Assembly (NCBI GenBank): GCA_947683425.1
Contig: CANTUQ010000119.1
Location: 6,411,001 to 6,475,000 of the forward strand
DNA length: 64,000 nt
From: Excoecaria cochinchinensis
Lineage: Eukaryota > Streptophyta > Magnoliopsida > Malpighiales > Euphorbiaceae
Direction of reading: 5' to 3'
Position numbers and translations under genes: made by a program. The first letter of the stretch is position 1. Every line of letters begins with the position of its first letter. Under the pieces are notes generated by a model. That model searched no databases. It was not told the origin of the DNA and saw nothing but the letters and a program-made list of their open reading frames with translations. Shown here piece after piece: positions 21,772 to 34,711 of this stretch.

Positions 21772-22382
21772 GAAAAGAATGAAGAGCAATTAAGGGGGGC
21801 TCTCTTTCGGCAACTAGGGAAATTAGAAAGAAAAAAAAAAAAGAAAATTGAGAGGAGGGGGAGAGAGCTCTCTCGGATGAAGAACCCAGAAAGGCCAAGA
21901 AAAAATAGAGAGCAAGAAAGATATAGAGAGAGCAAGAACAAACCAAAATCAAGGCAAATAGAAAAGGAAAATAAAAGGGAAATAGAAGGCAAAGAGGACC
22001 AAACACACAGAAGAGAGGAGCAAACACACAGACCCATGACGCCGGAGAGAAGGGAAAAAAGAAGAAAAGAGAGAGGAAGGAGGCGAGGCCTCCGCCGGCA
22101 AGCCACGGCGTCGAACCGCCGCACGCGCCCCGCCGGAGTGAAGAGGAGACCCGGACGAAGCTGATGGAGGTCTCCGATCAGCCACAGTCGCCGGCGTGGA
22201 GGAGATCGGCGAGAGAAGAGAGGACGCTGCCGACGTGACTTCCGGCCTATTCCGGCGACCTTACGGCGCATGACCGGCGGCGATGGACTCCCGGCGTTCC
22301 GACCTACCTCGCAGCGGTGGAGGTGTCGACCACCAGCGGCCTCCGGCGGCTCCGACGAGGGAAATCCGGTGAGCCCTATTAT

Positions 22383-22595
22383 ATTTATTTATTTTAAATA
22401 TATTATTATTATTATTATTAATTAATTAATACTAATATTATTATTATTATTTTTGTTATTTATTATTATTCTGTTTTATTATTATTATTATTATATATTT
22501 ATTTATGTTTATTGATGTTGTTATTATTATTATTATTATATTTATTATTATTATTATTATAAATTTATTTAATTTCTTTTATTATCATCATTATA

Positions 22596-22637
<42 letters not shown>

Positions 22638-23290
22638 TGGGTGTTATTAATTAATTGTTATATTTATTCATTTATTATTATTATTTTCTGTTTATTAATA
22701 TTATATTATTATTATCTTTTATTTATTTATTTATTATTGGTATTATTGAATTACATTAATATATATTGTTATTATTATTTATTTTATTGCTATTATTTTA
22801 TTCTTTATTTGTTATGATTAATTATAATTATTATTATTATTATTATGATATTATTATTATTATTTGTTTATTATTATTGTTATATTAATACTATATTATT
22901 TATTATTCTTAATATTATCATTTTATGTTTAATGCATTTTATGATTATTGTTATTGTCAATATATTAGTATCTTATTTATTATTTGGTTCATATTATTAT
23001 TTATATCATTTTATATTTTATTATTATTATTTTTCATCATCATTGATATAATTATTGTTAGTAGCATTTTATTATTTCATTATTATAATTATCATTTATA
23101 TTCCATATCCATTAATTAGCTATTAATTTATTCCATTATTTCATCTATTTAATTAATTATTCACTTATCGTTTTATTTATCATTTAATTTAATCGATTAT
23201 TAATTTTAATTATCTTCTTCAATTTATTTTATTCAATTATTTATTTATTTGTTGTTAATTAACATTATTTCCTTTTATTACTGTCACCGC
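22383..23290 (+). repeat. (TTA)n-rich block in F 5' LTR
   Basis: Nearly a kilobase of ATT/TTA repeats and degenerate derivatives in the transcribed part of the LTR, ending just before CTGTCACCGCGAGCGG. The copy in the 3' LTR spans about 41500-42390 and differs in repeat number. Confidence 0.9.
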
Positions 23291-23804
23291 GAGCGGTATG
23301 TGACTCGTCCAAGGAGCACGGTCGAGAAAATTAGGATGAATTTATTATTTATTATTTGGAATATGTAATTACTATTTTATTTCATTTTATGCATTTGTGG
23401 TCTGTAATAATAAAATGATTTTCGACCGCTCTAAAAAGAACCACCACATAAATGTTTTCTACCAAATAAAATATTGGTTAATAAAACTGGACCAATGTCC
23501 TGGTTTTCATCCCCAAACAAAGATTTAAACTTATTCAATAATCTTATATCTTTTTATAATAATATGTAGTCCGGAACCAACGTTCCCATCTAAATGAATA
23601 TCTCAATTTATGCACGATTTGCACTTTTTGCAATGAGGGTTGTATTCTGTCCTTAGTAATATTGTAATTTTATTTATGCTTTAATGCCATTTTATTTTCG
23701 CTTTTAAATGAATGATTGCGCTTTTAATTGATTGCATCGTATGGAAAGATGGTGAAATAATAAATTCAAAACATAATTGTAAAATTAATCAAAGTACGAA
23801 TAAA

Positions 23805-24082
23805 TGAGAAGTCCCGAACCTATCTCTGGTCTTTGGGCTCGAAGAGGCAAGAGGTTTACCCTCCAAGACAACTCTTGTGTCACGAGACTTTGACGTTAAT
23901 CCTATGCTCCTTAGGGCGAGAGATTTACCCTCCAAGACCTCTCTGGTTGGCCCAAAATGGATACTAAGCGCAGTCTTAAGCTCTCCGAGGCGAGAGAAAC
24001 TTTTCCAATGTTCTATTGGGTGGCGATTCCATGACACCTCCTAGTTGCCCAAAATAGACGCACTTGTAAATATCGTTACAAG
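23805..24082 (+). promoter_or_regulatory. Conserved U5 block with PBS-like site and hairpin (F)
   Basis: Homologous to 10876-11152 in D. It contains TGGCGATTCCA (24021-24031), a one-mismatch copy of the PBS start, and the hairpin CTTGTAA-loop-TTACAAG (24063-24082). The hairpin differs from D by a paired change (C to T on one arm, G to A on the other). Most of the block is deleted from the 3' LTR of F. Confidence 0.6.
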
Positions 24083-24164
24083 TTGCCAACGGATCCTCAA
24101 TTGCCCGATTGCCCTCAAGCGGGCGGTCAGAGGGGCGGTCGCGGCATTTCGGCGCGCGTCACAG

Positions 24165-24182
24165 TAGCGACTCCACTGGGGA
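24165..24182 (+). promoter_or_regulatory. Primer-binding site of F (tRNA-Arg-type)
   Basis: TAGCGACTCCACTGGGGA, one nucleotide after the LTR end. The form TGGCGACTCCACTGGGGA is known from Ogre/Tat elements, where it is assigned to tRNA-Arg (family knowledge from memory). The second base is A instead of G. Confidence 0.75.
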
Positions 24183-25969
24183 TATACTCGAGACTTCGAT
24201 TCGAAAGTACTTTAATTAAGATTTACATTTAGATTTTAGTTTAAAAATCTCACCATCTTTCAAAAATTGCATTGCATCGCATTAGAGCCTTAGAATATGC
24301 TAGATTGGTCCCTCTTTTATCCTCGGTGCGTTCCTGAAGCACAACCCTATTTTCACTCAATTTAGGGAAGTGTTAAGGATAATCACCATCCCAAGCCTCG
24401 TACCATCAAGGTATATCAAATGGTGACCCAATCGGTCGTTACGCTCGTGATGAGCTAGGCCTGTTGGCAGGGACCATGCTTGGGTAGGCCTAAAGTAACA
24501 TCACCTTTTGACCAAAGCCCATGTAATGGCAATAGAAACTTCCACTAGGTGAAATGTACCATAATACTGTGCTTGCTATATGTGCCATAATATATTGAAT
24601 GAAATAATTCAAATTAAATGGTCTTCATCAAAGGCTTTCATGCCCCGGTGGGCCCATCTTGATTTGGTTGAATCGTTTAAATACATGATGGCCAAATTCC
24701 CATGCGTATGTACATTAGGCAAGAGTGTTACGCTGCCGGTTTTTCACCGTGCACTATACGCGCCCATTGGGTTCCCCGTTAACCCATGGGCCAAGCCCAC
24801 CTAGGAAAAGAGACAGCATGACCTCCTGTGTAGTAGAAATACAGTTGGGAGAAATTTTTTTTCTTGTATGTGTATTTGTGATTGTGCATTCTTTTTTATG
24901 AATAGTCAATGTAAATAAAACAAATGTATAATTCTTTCCATACAATAATAGAACCTGTGCATTCTGTATATAAAATTGCTTGTATCATAATTTGTGAATA
25001 TGAACATAACATGTATTTGTCTTGCACATACATACATAGCAGTGCTTGTCACGACTCACACTAACATTATGACATCCATAACATACATCATGCACCATAA
25101 TCTGTACATACAGCATACATCATCGAATGTACATATTAACATGCATTATACCAAGCACAGACATACTGCCCCCGTGACACATAAAAAAAATGGAAGAAAA
25201 GAAAATGAAAATGAAAATGAAAATAATGAAATGAAATAAAATAAATACATTCAGCATGTGTCATAGCATGTGTGCTCACATTACATATGTACATAAATAT
25301 TGTGTTGCAACATACATATACTGTTGCATGTCGTAGTGTGCACACATTAGCATACTTCATTAGACTAGACATTATACACATCATGACACTTTGCATCTCT
25401 CACATTGTGCGCCATGTCATGAACATACATTATCATGCATGCGTTATACCATGCACATATGAATCCTGCATCATGCATGTCAGTCGTTACATATATACCA
25501 TGCCACATTTTGCGTCCATACCATGTAAATACACGTACCTTGTAGGTGCCACTCATTTCTTGCGACCACTTTCATCTCATATCTTATATCGCACGCCATA
25601 GAAGCTCACTGTACACAATCATTCTCATGTTGTGTCCCATCTCATGTGCATTATTTGTATATGTTCTGCACTTCTATATATGTGAGTCTTGCCACTCCTC
25701 GAACTCATTGGCGCACATTTTCGTGCCAGATCATCTTCATCCTACATCACGTCATCTTGCATACATATCTCTATCATGTCTAAATCATGCCATGTTCACA
25801 TGTACCATATATCATGAACATTCATCCCCATACTGTGCCATAGGTTGTACTCATGCTTTCACCGTATACATGCACACTTGAAATTTATGCATGCACGTCA
25901 TTTATCATGCAGTGTTTACACATATTTTTCTCGCAGGTGTTTTACACACACATCTTTGCACATATTTCA
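24183..25969 (+). other. F 5' untranslated interior, no coding seen
   Basis: About 1.8 kb between the PBS and the inserted element C. It opens with a leader-like stretch and becomes rich in CATACAT/TGCACAT words, with a GAAAAT microsatellite near 25200-25240. No open frame resembles gag or any retroelement protein; continued at 35646. Confidence 0.7.
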
Positions 25970-27117
25970 TGTACTGTAACACCCCCTTCCCATACATAGG
26001 CGATCCCATCCGAGAAGGAGTGAGAAGCCGTATGAGTAAAGGTGCCACCAAGCAAGTACAAAGTCTAACATACAATCATTCATAACATACATTCAGTAAA
26101 TACAGAATAATTAAAACTTTACATGCAGGAAGCAAAAGCTGATCATGCATTACTATAATTAAACTATTACAATAATGTTCTGATCAACGAGCTGATACAA
26201 AATAATATTACATATACAAAAATATAGATACAAAAGCGGAAGCTGATACAGAGAGTTCTATACAAAAAGAATCAATAACCGATACAAAACTGAGCCCTAC
26301 ACTAATCCCTTTTGTGTTGGCTTGATGACGGCGACTCTCCCAAAGCAAAACGCCTTCCGCACCTGCACGGGAAAAACACCGTGCTAAGCGATAAACGCTT
26401 AGTGGGGAAACACACATAAATAATGGACGGCCATTCACAATGGTCGTCAAGGCATAGCACATTCACAATGGCAGAATGCAAAGGCTATAACATAATCCAT
26501 ACAAACATGCTCACGTAACAAAGCCATACAATCGGTATTTCATAATCATACTCATTCAGAAATAATCCATAATACAATACATTGATATACTCATTTGGAT
26601 AATCCTTTTATAATCAAATCAGATCCAGCAGTACAAATAAACATTTAAAGAACACCTGCTAACTCTAGCTAGTGGATAACGAGTGTACAGACAGTACTTT
26701 CCGGGTACGAGCCGATTACAGACAGTACATTACGGGTACGAACCGATTTAATCATTTTACTTTAACTTTCACAGATATTTCCAAAAGGGACCTTAAACAA
26801 GATCCAATACAGAAAGGGTTCACGAGGAACCAAACGGGGACCTGATCGGGGTCCAAACAGAACTATGGGCTGCAGCAACAGACTCTATTAGGCATGCCTA
26901 ACTATCCACTGGCTCGACTCTAGCAGGTTATGCGTCATTCAAATCACATTTCAGAGTACGAAATAAAATTCATCAGAAAATCATGGTATCACGCATATCG
27001 AAGCATTTAACAGAATGTCATGCATCAAACAATAGTAATATTCATTCAGGAGAAATACAAGTTCACTTCTAAGTTAAAAATTGGGAAATTTCGGAAAAAC
27101 GGGCTGAACGGAGAAAC

Positions 27118-27505
27118 GGGTGAGGTTGGCTGGTCACGAGGCGTGACTGGCCTCCTCACTAGGCAGGTCACGCGACGTGACCGAGGGTCGCGCGACGTGA
27201 CTTGCGTGTTTCTCGCAGATCACGTTGCGTGATCTTCGTAAATCACGCAACACCCCTCGCAGGTCACGGCGTGACTGAACGTCACGTCTCGTGACTTGCT
27301 ACACTCAAGCAGATCACGTAGCGTGATCTCGCAGATCACGCACGCCTCGCCTCGCAGGTCGCACGACGTGACCGAGGATCACGTCGCGTGACTTGCTTAC
27401 TCATCAGCTGGTCACGCGACTGGCTTCTCAGCAGGCAGGTCACGTCGTGACCGAGAGTCACGCGACGTGACTTGCCTTCCTTCGTAGCGAGTCACGCGAC
27501 AGAGA
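27118..27505. repeat. Cluster of CpG palindromes in C 3' LTR
   Basis: Units GTCACGCGACGTGAC and GATCACGTAGCGTGATC repeat about fifteen times, separated by CGAGG, TTGC and CTCGCA spacers. The position in the LTR equals that of the TGTCGCG/CGCGACA cluster in A and B, but the palindrome sequence is different. Confidence 0.85.
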
Positions 27506-27778
27506 GAGTTTCTACAGTAATTCGATTTTCCCAGAATTTCCAGAATTTACAGAACAACAATCTCAATCCCAATTTGATTTTAAACCATACAAACCTGTCT
27601 TTACCTTCCAGAAATCATCTCAACAACATATAAACAACTCAAAACAGTATTCAGTCAAACCAATCAAGGATATTTGCATTCAAATTCTTCAAGAACATAT
27701 AAACCCTATAAATTTCCAGTAAACTCAAATTATGCAAATCACAAGTAATTATTCCCAAACCTGAATTCTAAGCCTCTA

Positions 27779-27953
27779 TCACTTAGCTCCACTAGGACCA
27801 GCAACCTCTTTCCCCTTTGGATCACGTGGAGTCTCAGCTAGAACACAAACACAGTAAATGATCATCAACATGCAACCCTAAATTAAAACTCAACCTAAAG
27901 AAGAAGATGAAGGTGTAAAGTGACAGTAAAACAAAGACAAGATATGCACTTAC
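27779..27953 (-). other. Intron and micro-exon in C 3' LTR
   Basis: GTAAGT donor at 27953, acceptor TTCTAG ending 27838, exon GAG ACT CCA CGT GAT CCA AAG GGG ... GCT AAG TGA (27835-27779), then CAG|GTTTGGGAA. The peptide keeps P-x-x-P-K-G-K-E and G-P-S-G from A and B although the DNA differs at most third positions. Confidence 0.5.
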
Positions 27954-28403
27954 CAAGCTAGGGGATGCAAGGAGAGATTATCTTCACCAAATTAAACTAG
28001 AATACACACCACAATGCTTAGAGTAGAGAAAATGGAGAAAAAGGAAGAGAAGAACCGTGAGAGAAAGAAGATAACGTGAATCTGTTATCTTCACTCCTTC
28101 CTTTCCTTTTTCTTTTTCTTTTCTTTACCCTAACTATGTGTCAAATTCCTATTAGTGAAGCTAACCACTCACACCAATCTAAAATGCATTACACACACCC
28201 TAAGTAACCTCATTTAAATGCACCCTACAATGGTATATGTAAGTGCACACAAATGCAACTCAATTAATTCTCACCTTAATACCATGTATGCACCCACATA
28301 ATAATAAAACCCCCAAAATCATATATTTTACTAAAATACCCTTATGAAATGCTGAACACATGCGAATGCTTACTCCTACAGACAGACAGACGGACAGACA
28401 GGC

Positions 28404-31400
28404 TCATTCTACTAGGGGGCAAATGGGGTGTGACAACTCTCCCCTACTAATAAGAATTTCGTCCTCGAAATTCTCACCTGAACTGAATAAATGTGGATAC
28501 TGAGCTCTCATCGACTCCTCTGGTTCCCAAGTCGCTTCTTCAACTCCATGATGGATCCACAACACTTTAACCAAAGGAATCTGCTTATTTCTCAACTGCC
28601 TCACCTCTCGGGCTAGAATAGCTCGCGGTTCCTCATCATAAGAGAAGTCTGGCTGAACCTGGATATCCTGAACTGACAGAACATGCGAAGGATCTGATCT
28701 GTATCGACGAAGCATCGAAACGTGGAATACATCATGCAACTTTGCTAACTCCATCGGTAGCGCCAATCTGTAGGCTACAGGTCCTACCTTAGCCAAAATC
28801 TCATAAGGTCCAATGAAACGAGGACTCAGCTTACCCTTCTTTCCAAATCGAAGCACTCTCCTCCAAGGAGAAACTTTAAGGAAAACTTTGTCCCCGATCT
28901 CAAATTGCATGTCTTTCCTCTTCAAATTGGCATAAGACTTCTGTCGATCTTTGGCTGCCTTCAAATTCCGCTGCACTACTCTGATTTTATCTTCAGTATC
29001 TCTGACCAAGTCTGGTCAAATCATAGATCTCTCAGATAGCTCTGTCCAACAAATCGGAGTCCTACACTGACGACCATACAAAGCCTCATATGGTGCCATA
29101 CCGATACTCGACTGGAAACTGTTGTTGTAGGCAAACTCCATCAACGATACATATCTGTCCCAACTACCCGGAAAATCCAAAGCACAAGCCCTCTTCATAT
29201 CCTCCAAAATCTGAATAACTCGCTCTGATTGACCATCGGTCTGAGGATGAAACGCTGTACTGAAGTTCAACCTAGTGCCCAAAGCTCTCTGTAACTCCTT
29301 CCAAAACTTGGAAGTGAACCTCGGATCCCGATCTGACACTATGGACAAAGGCACACCATGCAACCGAACTATCTCATCCACATAGATACTGGCTAATCTG
29401 TCCATGGAATAGTCTACTCTAACTGGCAAGAAGTGAGCTGACTTCGTAAGCCGATCCACAATAACCCAAACCGAATCATGCTTCCTCTGAGTCAAAGGTA
29501 AACCAGAAACAAAGTCCATGGCGATATCATTCCATTTCCACTCAGGAATGGATAAAGGCATAAGCAAACCTGAAGGAACCTGATGCTCGGCCTTTACCTG
29601 CTGACAAGTCAAGCACTTGGAAACAAAATCCACAATATCACGCTTCATACCGGACCACCAATAGAATTGCTTCATGTCTCTGTACATCTTCTCACTGCCC
29701 GGATGCATAGTAAAGACTGAACTATGCGCCTCACTCATAAGCTGACTCCTCAAATCCTCAGACTCTGGCACACATAAACGATCTCTGAACATAAGTACCT
29801 CATCTTGAACTGAGAACTCTGATGGCTTACCCGATCTAATCTCATACACAATCTGTTGAAACCTCTGGTCATCTCTCTGAGCATCCACTATCCTCTGTCT
29901 CAAAGTGGGCTTCACACGCAACTGGGCAAGCAAAGCCCCATCTGAACCAAATCGCCATCTGAATCGCCTCAAGAACAAAGCTGAAACTGATTTCCGACTC
30001 AAAGCATCGGCAACTACATTGGCCTTACCAGGATGGTAATCCACAATGCAGTCGTAGTCCTTAAACAACTCAAGCCATCTGCGCTGTCTCATGTTCAACT
30101 CTTTCTGTGAAAGGAAGTACTTCAAACTCTTGTGGTCCGAGAAGATCCTACACTTTTCCCCATATAAGTAGTGACGCCAAATCTTCAAAGCAAAGATTAC
30201 AGCTGCCAACTCTAAATCATGCGTCGGATAGTTCTTCTCATGTGGCTTCAACTGACGAGAAGCATAAGCCACAACCTTACCTTCCTGCATCAGTACACAC
30301 CCAAGACCAACTCCAGAAGCATCACTATAAATGACAAACTCCTTACCCGAGATGGGTTGAGTAAGGATAGGAGCCTCAACAAGCAACTGCTTTAACCGAT
30401 CAAAACAAGACTGACACCTGTCTGACCACTCAAATCTAACTCCTTTCCTCAACAATTTAGTCATAGGAGCAGCAATCACAGAAAATCCCTTAACGAACCG
30501 ACGGTAATAACCTGCTAAACCGAGGAAACTCCTCACTTCCTGAACATTTCGAGGCGCTTTCCAATCAACTATCGCCTCAATCTTAGCTGGATCCACCTGG
30601 ATACCTCTAGCTGAAATAATGTGACCCAAGAATGACACTTCTCGAAGCCAGAAATCACACTTGCTAAGCTTAGCAAACAAATGATGCTCTCTCAACATCT
30701 GCAAAACCAATCTGAGATGCTCCTCATGCTCACTCTCATTCTTGGAATACACCAAGATGTCATCAATGAACACTACTACGAATCGATCTAAGTATGGCCT
30801 AAATACACGATTCATCAGATCCATAAAAGCCGCTGGAGCATTTGTCAAACCAAACGGCATCACAAGAAACTCATAGTGGCCATACCTAGTCCGAAATGCA
30901 GTCTTAACCACATCTGCATCCTGAACACGAAGCTGGTAGTACCCTGATCGAAGATCTATCTTGAAAAAGACACCCGCACCTCGAAGCTGATCAAATAAAT
31001 CCTCAATCCTAGGCAAAGGAAACTTGTTCTTCACTGTAACTTTATTAATCTGGCGGTAGTCAATACACATCCGCTGTGATCCATCTTTCTTCTTCACAAA
31101 CAGAACTGGAGCTCCCCATGGAGATATGCTAGGTCGAATAAACCCCTTATCCAATAACTCTTGTAGCTGAGATTTAAGTTCCCTCAACTCTACAGGAGCC
31201 ATCCGATAAGGTGCTCTCGAAATAGGTGCAGTACCTGGCATAATCTCAATGGACAACTCAACCTCTCTCTCAGGAGGCAAACCAGGCAACTCGCTCGGGA
31301 ACACATCACTAAACTCCCGCACTACTGGAATATCCTCAATCTGAACCTGATCCCTCCTGGAATCTAACACAACTGCTAGAAAAGCCTCACAACCTTTCCT

Positions 31401-32099
31401 GATAAATCTCTTGGCTTGCATCGCAGAAATAACATTATTAACAGAACTAGCACCTAAACCTTTCAAAAACACAAGAGACTGACTTCTATCCCGAAGTACA
31501 ACTGTCTTTCTATGGCAATCCACTACAGCCCGATGCTTTCCCAACCAGTCCATACCCAGAATCAAGTCAAACTCTCTGAAGGGTAACTCAATCAGATCCG
31601 CTGGAAGCACAGCTCCCTCAACAATCAGAGGACATCTCCTAAAAACTCTACTCACACTGACACTATGCCCTAATGGACTGGTCACATAAATCTCATAATC
31701 TAACTGATCAACAGAATGCAATTTATCAACAATTTTATCCGTGCACAAATATGAGTGTGTGGAACCAGGATCAATTAGAGCATACAACTCAGTGTCATGG
31801 AGTAGGAACTTACCAGCAATAACATCAGGCGCATCCTGCTCATCTCTGGCTCTCATAGCATAAGCTCTAATGGCAGCCTGAGGAGGACGCTCAATAGTCT
31901 CAGAAGCAGCTCCATCTCTATGCCGTCCACCTCGCCCTCTACCTCGACCTCTACCTCGGGTAGCCTGAGAAGCATTCGAACCAACCCTACTAGCTCCTCC
32001 CTGAGGTCCTGAATCCTCAATCGACTGGGGACAACCAGCCACACGGTGCTCAGTGCTCCCACATCTGAAACATCCCCCAGTAAGCCACCTACACTCACC
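28404..32099 (-). pseudogene. pol: Element C pol: protease, RT, RNase H, integrase, chromodomain
   Basis: In the same frame as gag. The second half of the zinc knuckle (CFRCGS...AGC) is at 32070-32030, then the protease (LIDPGSTHSYL near 31770). RT spans about 31200-30450 with CIDYRQINKVTV, FIDDILVYS near 30770 and FLGLAGYYRRF. RNase H (YSDASGVGLG near 30325) follows, then the integrase zinc finger (HPGSEKMYRD to CLTCQQVKA, 29710-29595). The integrase D-D-E is at MDFVSGLP (29515), SDRDPRF (29325) and SERVIQ (29220). GPY/F (IGPYEILAKVGP) is near 28805 and the chromodomain (EEATWEPEESM) near 28520. One in-frame TGA at 29016-29018 replaces GGA after the integrase core. Otherwise every catalytic residue is present. 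It ends at 28404 inside the LTR. Confidence 0.95.
28436..28449 (-). promoter_or_regulatory. Polypurine tract of element C
   Basis: The minus strand reads TAGTAGGGGAGAGT immediately before the 3' LTR. It lies inside the gag-pol frame. Confidence 0.85.
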
Positions 32100-33035
32100 C
32101 TAGTGAGCCTTGCTGCAATTCTCACAAATAGGTATGGCATCAGATTTACCTCCCCTACCAGAACCTGACACAGCTGCAGAACCCTGACGTCTACCTCTAG
32201 AAGCCGGACCAGATGCTGACTCATCCTGTGGGTTCCTAGATCTCTTACCCGCTGAAGAACCTCCACGAGAAGAACTCCTCCTCTGAGCTCTCTCTCTCAA
32301 AACAGTCTCTGATAACTCAGCTCTCACAGCAGCCTCAACAATCTGATAATAGCTAACCCCAGGTATACACATCAAGGCAATCAAAGCAATCTTCAATGAC
32401 TCATTTAACCCAGCCTCGAAATGCTTGCATCTAAAGTCATCAGTCATAACTCCTCGTGGGGCATAGCGAGATAACCTATTGAACTCTTTCTCATAATCAG
32501 CTACCGACAATGCCCTCTGCTTTAAACTCAAGAACTGCGCCCATCTCGAATCTCTATAAGTCTGAGTAATGTACTTCTTTATGAACTCACCCTCAAAGAA
32601 CTCCCAGGTAATCGGATCCGGTAGCTGGGGATGCCTGCAAACCAACTCCCACCACTCAAAAGCAGACCCCTGAAGAAGAGCTAATGCACACTCTGCCTGC
32701 TGGTCGGGAGGACACCGAATCTCTCTCAAAGCACGCTTCACTTTGTCTAACCATCTCTCTGCGATCTCAGACTCATTCAAACCCGTACCATAGAAATCCT
32801 CAACTCCTGCCCTCCTCAGATTCTCCATAGGTGCTCTAGGAGCAGTCACTCTCTCCAAAACCCTAGCCATGTCCTGATGCAGTCTAAACATAGCCTCAAA
32901 GGGCATGGCTGCGGCCTCGGGCTGGACCCTAGCATGCTGAGCCGACACAGTAACAGAAACAGACTGATCTACAGCGGGAGGATTCACACTCTCGGCGGAT
33001 TCCTCACGCGCACCATGAGCAGAATTAGAAGCCAT
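32100..33035 (-). pseudogene. gag: Element C gag (311 codons, then in-frame TAG)
   Basis: ATG at 33035 (MASNSAHGAREE), 106 nt from the PBS. Capsid segments: FEAMFRLHQDMARVLERV, DFYGTGLNESEIAERWLDKVKRAL, the WWELVCRHPQ region near 32650 and FLSLKQRALSVADYEKEFNRL near 32530 (Retrotrans_gag-type core). A basic Ser/Arg/Gly stretch precedes the zinc knuckle. TAG at 32100-32102 falls inside the knuckle, where element B has CGG. It is in frame with pol, so gag and pol were one ORF. This looks like a late nonsense mutation, not a regulated stop. Confidence 0.93.
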
Positions 33036-33140
33036 CTAAACAAACAAGAAACAACCGTATCAGCCAACACAGATCTAGACACATACACATCTAAGAAACT
33101 CAAAACAATCATAACAACACCCAGAAATGCCTAAACCTAT

Positions 33141-33152
33141 GCTCTGATACCA
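33141..33152 (-). promoter_or_regulatory. Primer-binding site, tRNA-iMet type (C)
   Basis: The minus strand reads TGGTATCAGAGC, five nucleotides from the LTR end (spacer GTTAG). Confidence 0.95.
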
Positions 33153-34310
33153 CTAACTGTAACACCCCCTTCCCATACATAGGCGATCCCATCCGAGAAG
33201 GAGTGAGAAGCCGTATGAGTAAAGGTGCCACCAAGCAAGTACAAAGTCTAACATACAATCATTCATAACATACATTCAGTAAATACAGAATAATTAAAAC
33301 TTTACATGCAGGAAGCAAAAGCCGATCATGCATTACTATAATTAAACTATTACAATAATGTTCTGATCAACGAGCTGATACAAAATAATATTACATATAC
33401 AAAAATATAGATACAAAAGCGGAAGTTGATACAGAGAGTTCTATACAAAAAGAATCAATAACTGATACAAAACTGAGCCCTACACTAATCCCTTCTGTGT
33501 TGGCTTGATGACGGCGACTCTCCCAAAGCAAAACGCCTTCCGCACCTGCACGGGTAAAACACCGTGCTAAGAGATAAACGCTTAGTGGGGAAACACACAT
33601 AAATAATGGACGGCCATTCACAATGGTCGTCAAGGCATAGCACATTCACAATGGCAGAATGCAAAGGCTATAACATAATCCATACAAACATGCTCACGTA
33701 ACAAAGCCATACAATCGGTATTTCATAATCATACTCATTCAGAAATAATCCATAATACAATACATTGATATACTCATTCGGATAATCCTTTTATAATCAA
33801 ATCAGATCCAGCAGTACAAATAAACATTTAAAGAACACCTGCTAACTCTAGCTAGTGGATAACGAGTGTACAAACAGTACTTTCCGGGTACGAGCCGATT
33901 ACAGACAGTACATTACGGGTACGAACCGATTTAATCATTTTACTTTAACTTTCACAGATATTTCCAAAAGGGACCTTAAACAAGATCCAATACAGAAAGG
34001 GTTCGCGAGGAACCAAACGGGGACCTGATCGGGGTCCAAACAGAACTATGGGCTGCAGCAACAGACTCTATTAGGCATGCCTAATTATCCACTGACTCGA
34101 CTCTAGCAGGTTATGCGTCATTCAAATCACATTTCAGAGTACGAAATAAAATTCATCAGAAAATCATGGTATCACGCATATCGAAGCATTTAACAGAATG
34201 TCATGCATCAAACAATAGTAATATTCATTCAGGAGAAATACAAGTTCACTTCTGAGTTAAAAATTGGGAAATTTCGGAAAAACGGGCTGAACGGAGAAAC
34301 GGGTGAGGTT

Positions 34311-34711
34311 GGCTGGTCACGAGGCGTGACTGGCCTCCTCACTAGGCAGGTCACGCGACGTGACCGAGGGTCACGCGACGTGACTTGCGTGTTTCTCGCA
34401 GATCACGTTGCGTGATCTTCGCAAATCACGCAACACCCCTCGCAGGTCACGGCGTGACTGAACGTCACGTCTCGTGACTTGCTACACTCAAGCAGATCAC
34501 GTAGCGTGATCTCGCAGATCACGTAGCGTGATCTCGCAGATCACGCACGCCTCGCCTCGCAGGTCGCACGACGTGACCGAGGATCACGTCGCGTGACTTG
34601 CTTACTCATCAGCTGGTCATGCGACTGGCTTCTCAGCAGGCAGGTCACGTCGTGACCGAGAGTCACGCGACGTGACTTGCCTTCCTTCGTAGCGAGTCAC
34701 GCGACAGAGAG
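34311..34711. repeat. Cluster of CpG palindromes in C 5' LTR
   Basis: Same array as 27118-27505 with one extra 22-bp unit. A few units differ from the 3' LTR by C/T or G/A changes at CpG sites. Confidence 0.85.

Larger units (their letters stand above)
21355..24163 (+). repeat. 5' LTR of element F (2809 bp)
   Basis: Begins TGTAGACACCGGGTCCCGAG and ends GGCGCGCGTCACA. In order: a U3 of about 410 bp; a TATA box; a purine-rich then GC-rich leader (21780-22370); about 900 bp of TTA-rich sequence; and the conserved U5 block. The 95-codon open frame in the leader is kept in both LTRs only because the LTRs are near-identical; no coding evidence. Confidence 0.92.
25975..28435 (-). repeat. 3' LTR of element C (2461 bp)
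   Basis: TGTAACACCCCC...GGGGTGTGACA. It carries the GATCGGGGTC-containing conserved block (26850), palindrome cluster 27118-27505, intron/micro-exon 27779-27953 and a short CAGACAGACGGA repeat at 28380-28400. The last 32 nt of gag-pol overlap its inner edge. Confidence 0.95.

Noticed and set aside
21877..22164. 95-codon open frame in the F LTR, also at 41007-41294
   Set aside because: It is kept in both LTRs only because the LTRs are near-identical; it is extremely Arg/Lys/Glu-rich from purine-rich DNA and shows no domain pattern.
25000..25900. Cys/His-rich plus-strand open frames in F as zinc-binding proteins
   Set aside because: The Cys/His content follows from TGCACAT/CATACAT repeats; the frames are short, overlapping and unconserved.
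32097..32105. In-frame TAG between gag and pol of element C as a programmed readthrough site
   Set aside because: It falls inside the zinc knuckle and element B has CGG there; two simple transitions explain it, and A/B/C otherwise use one continuous gag-pol frame.
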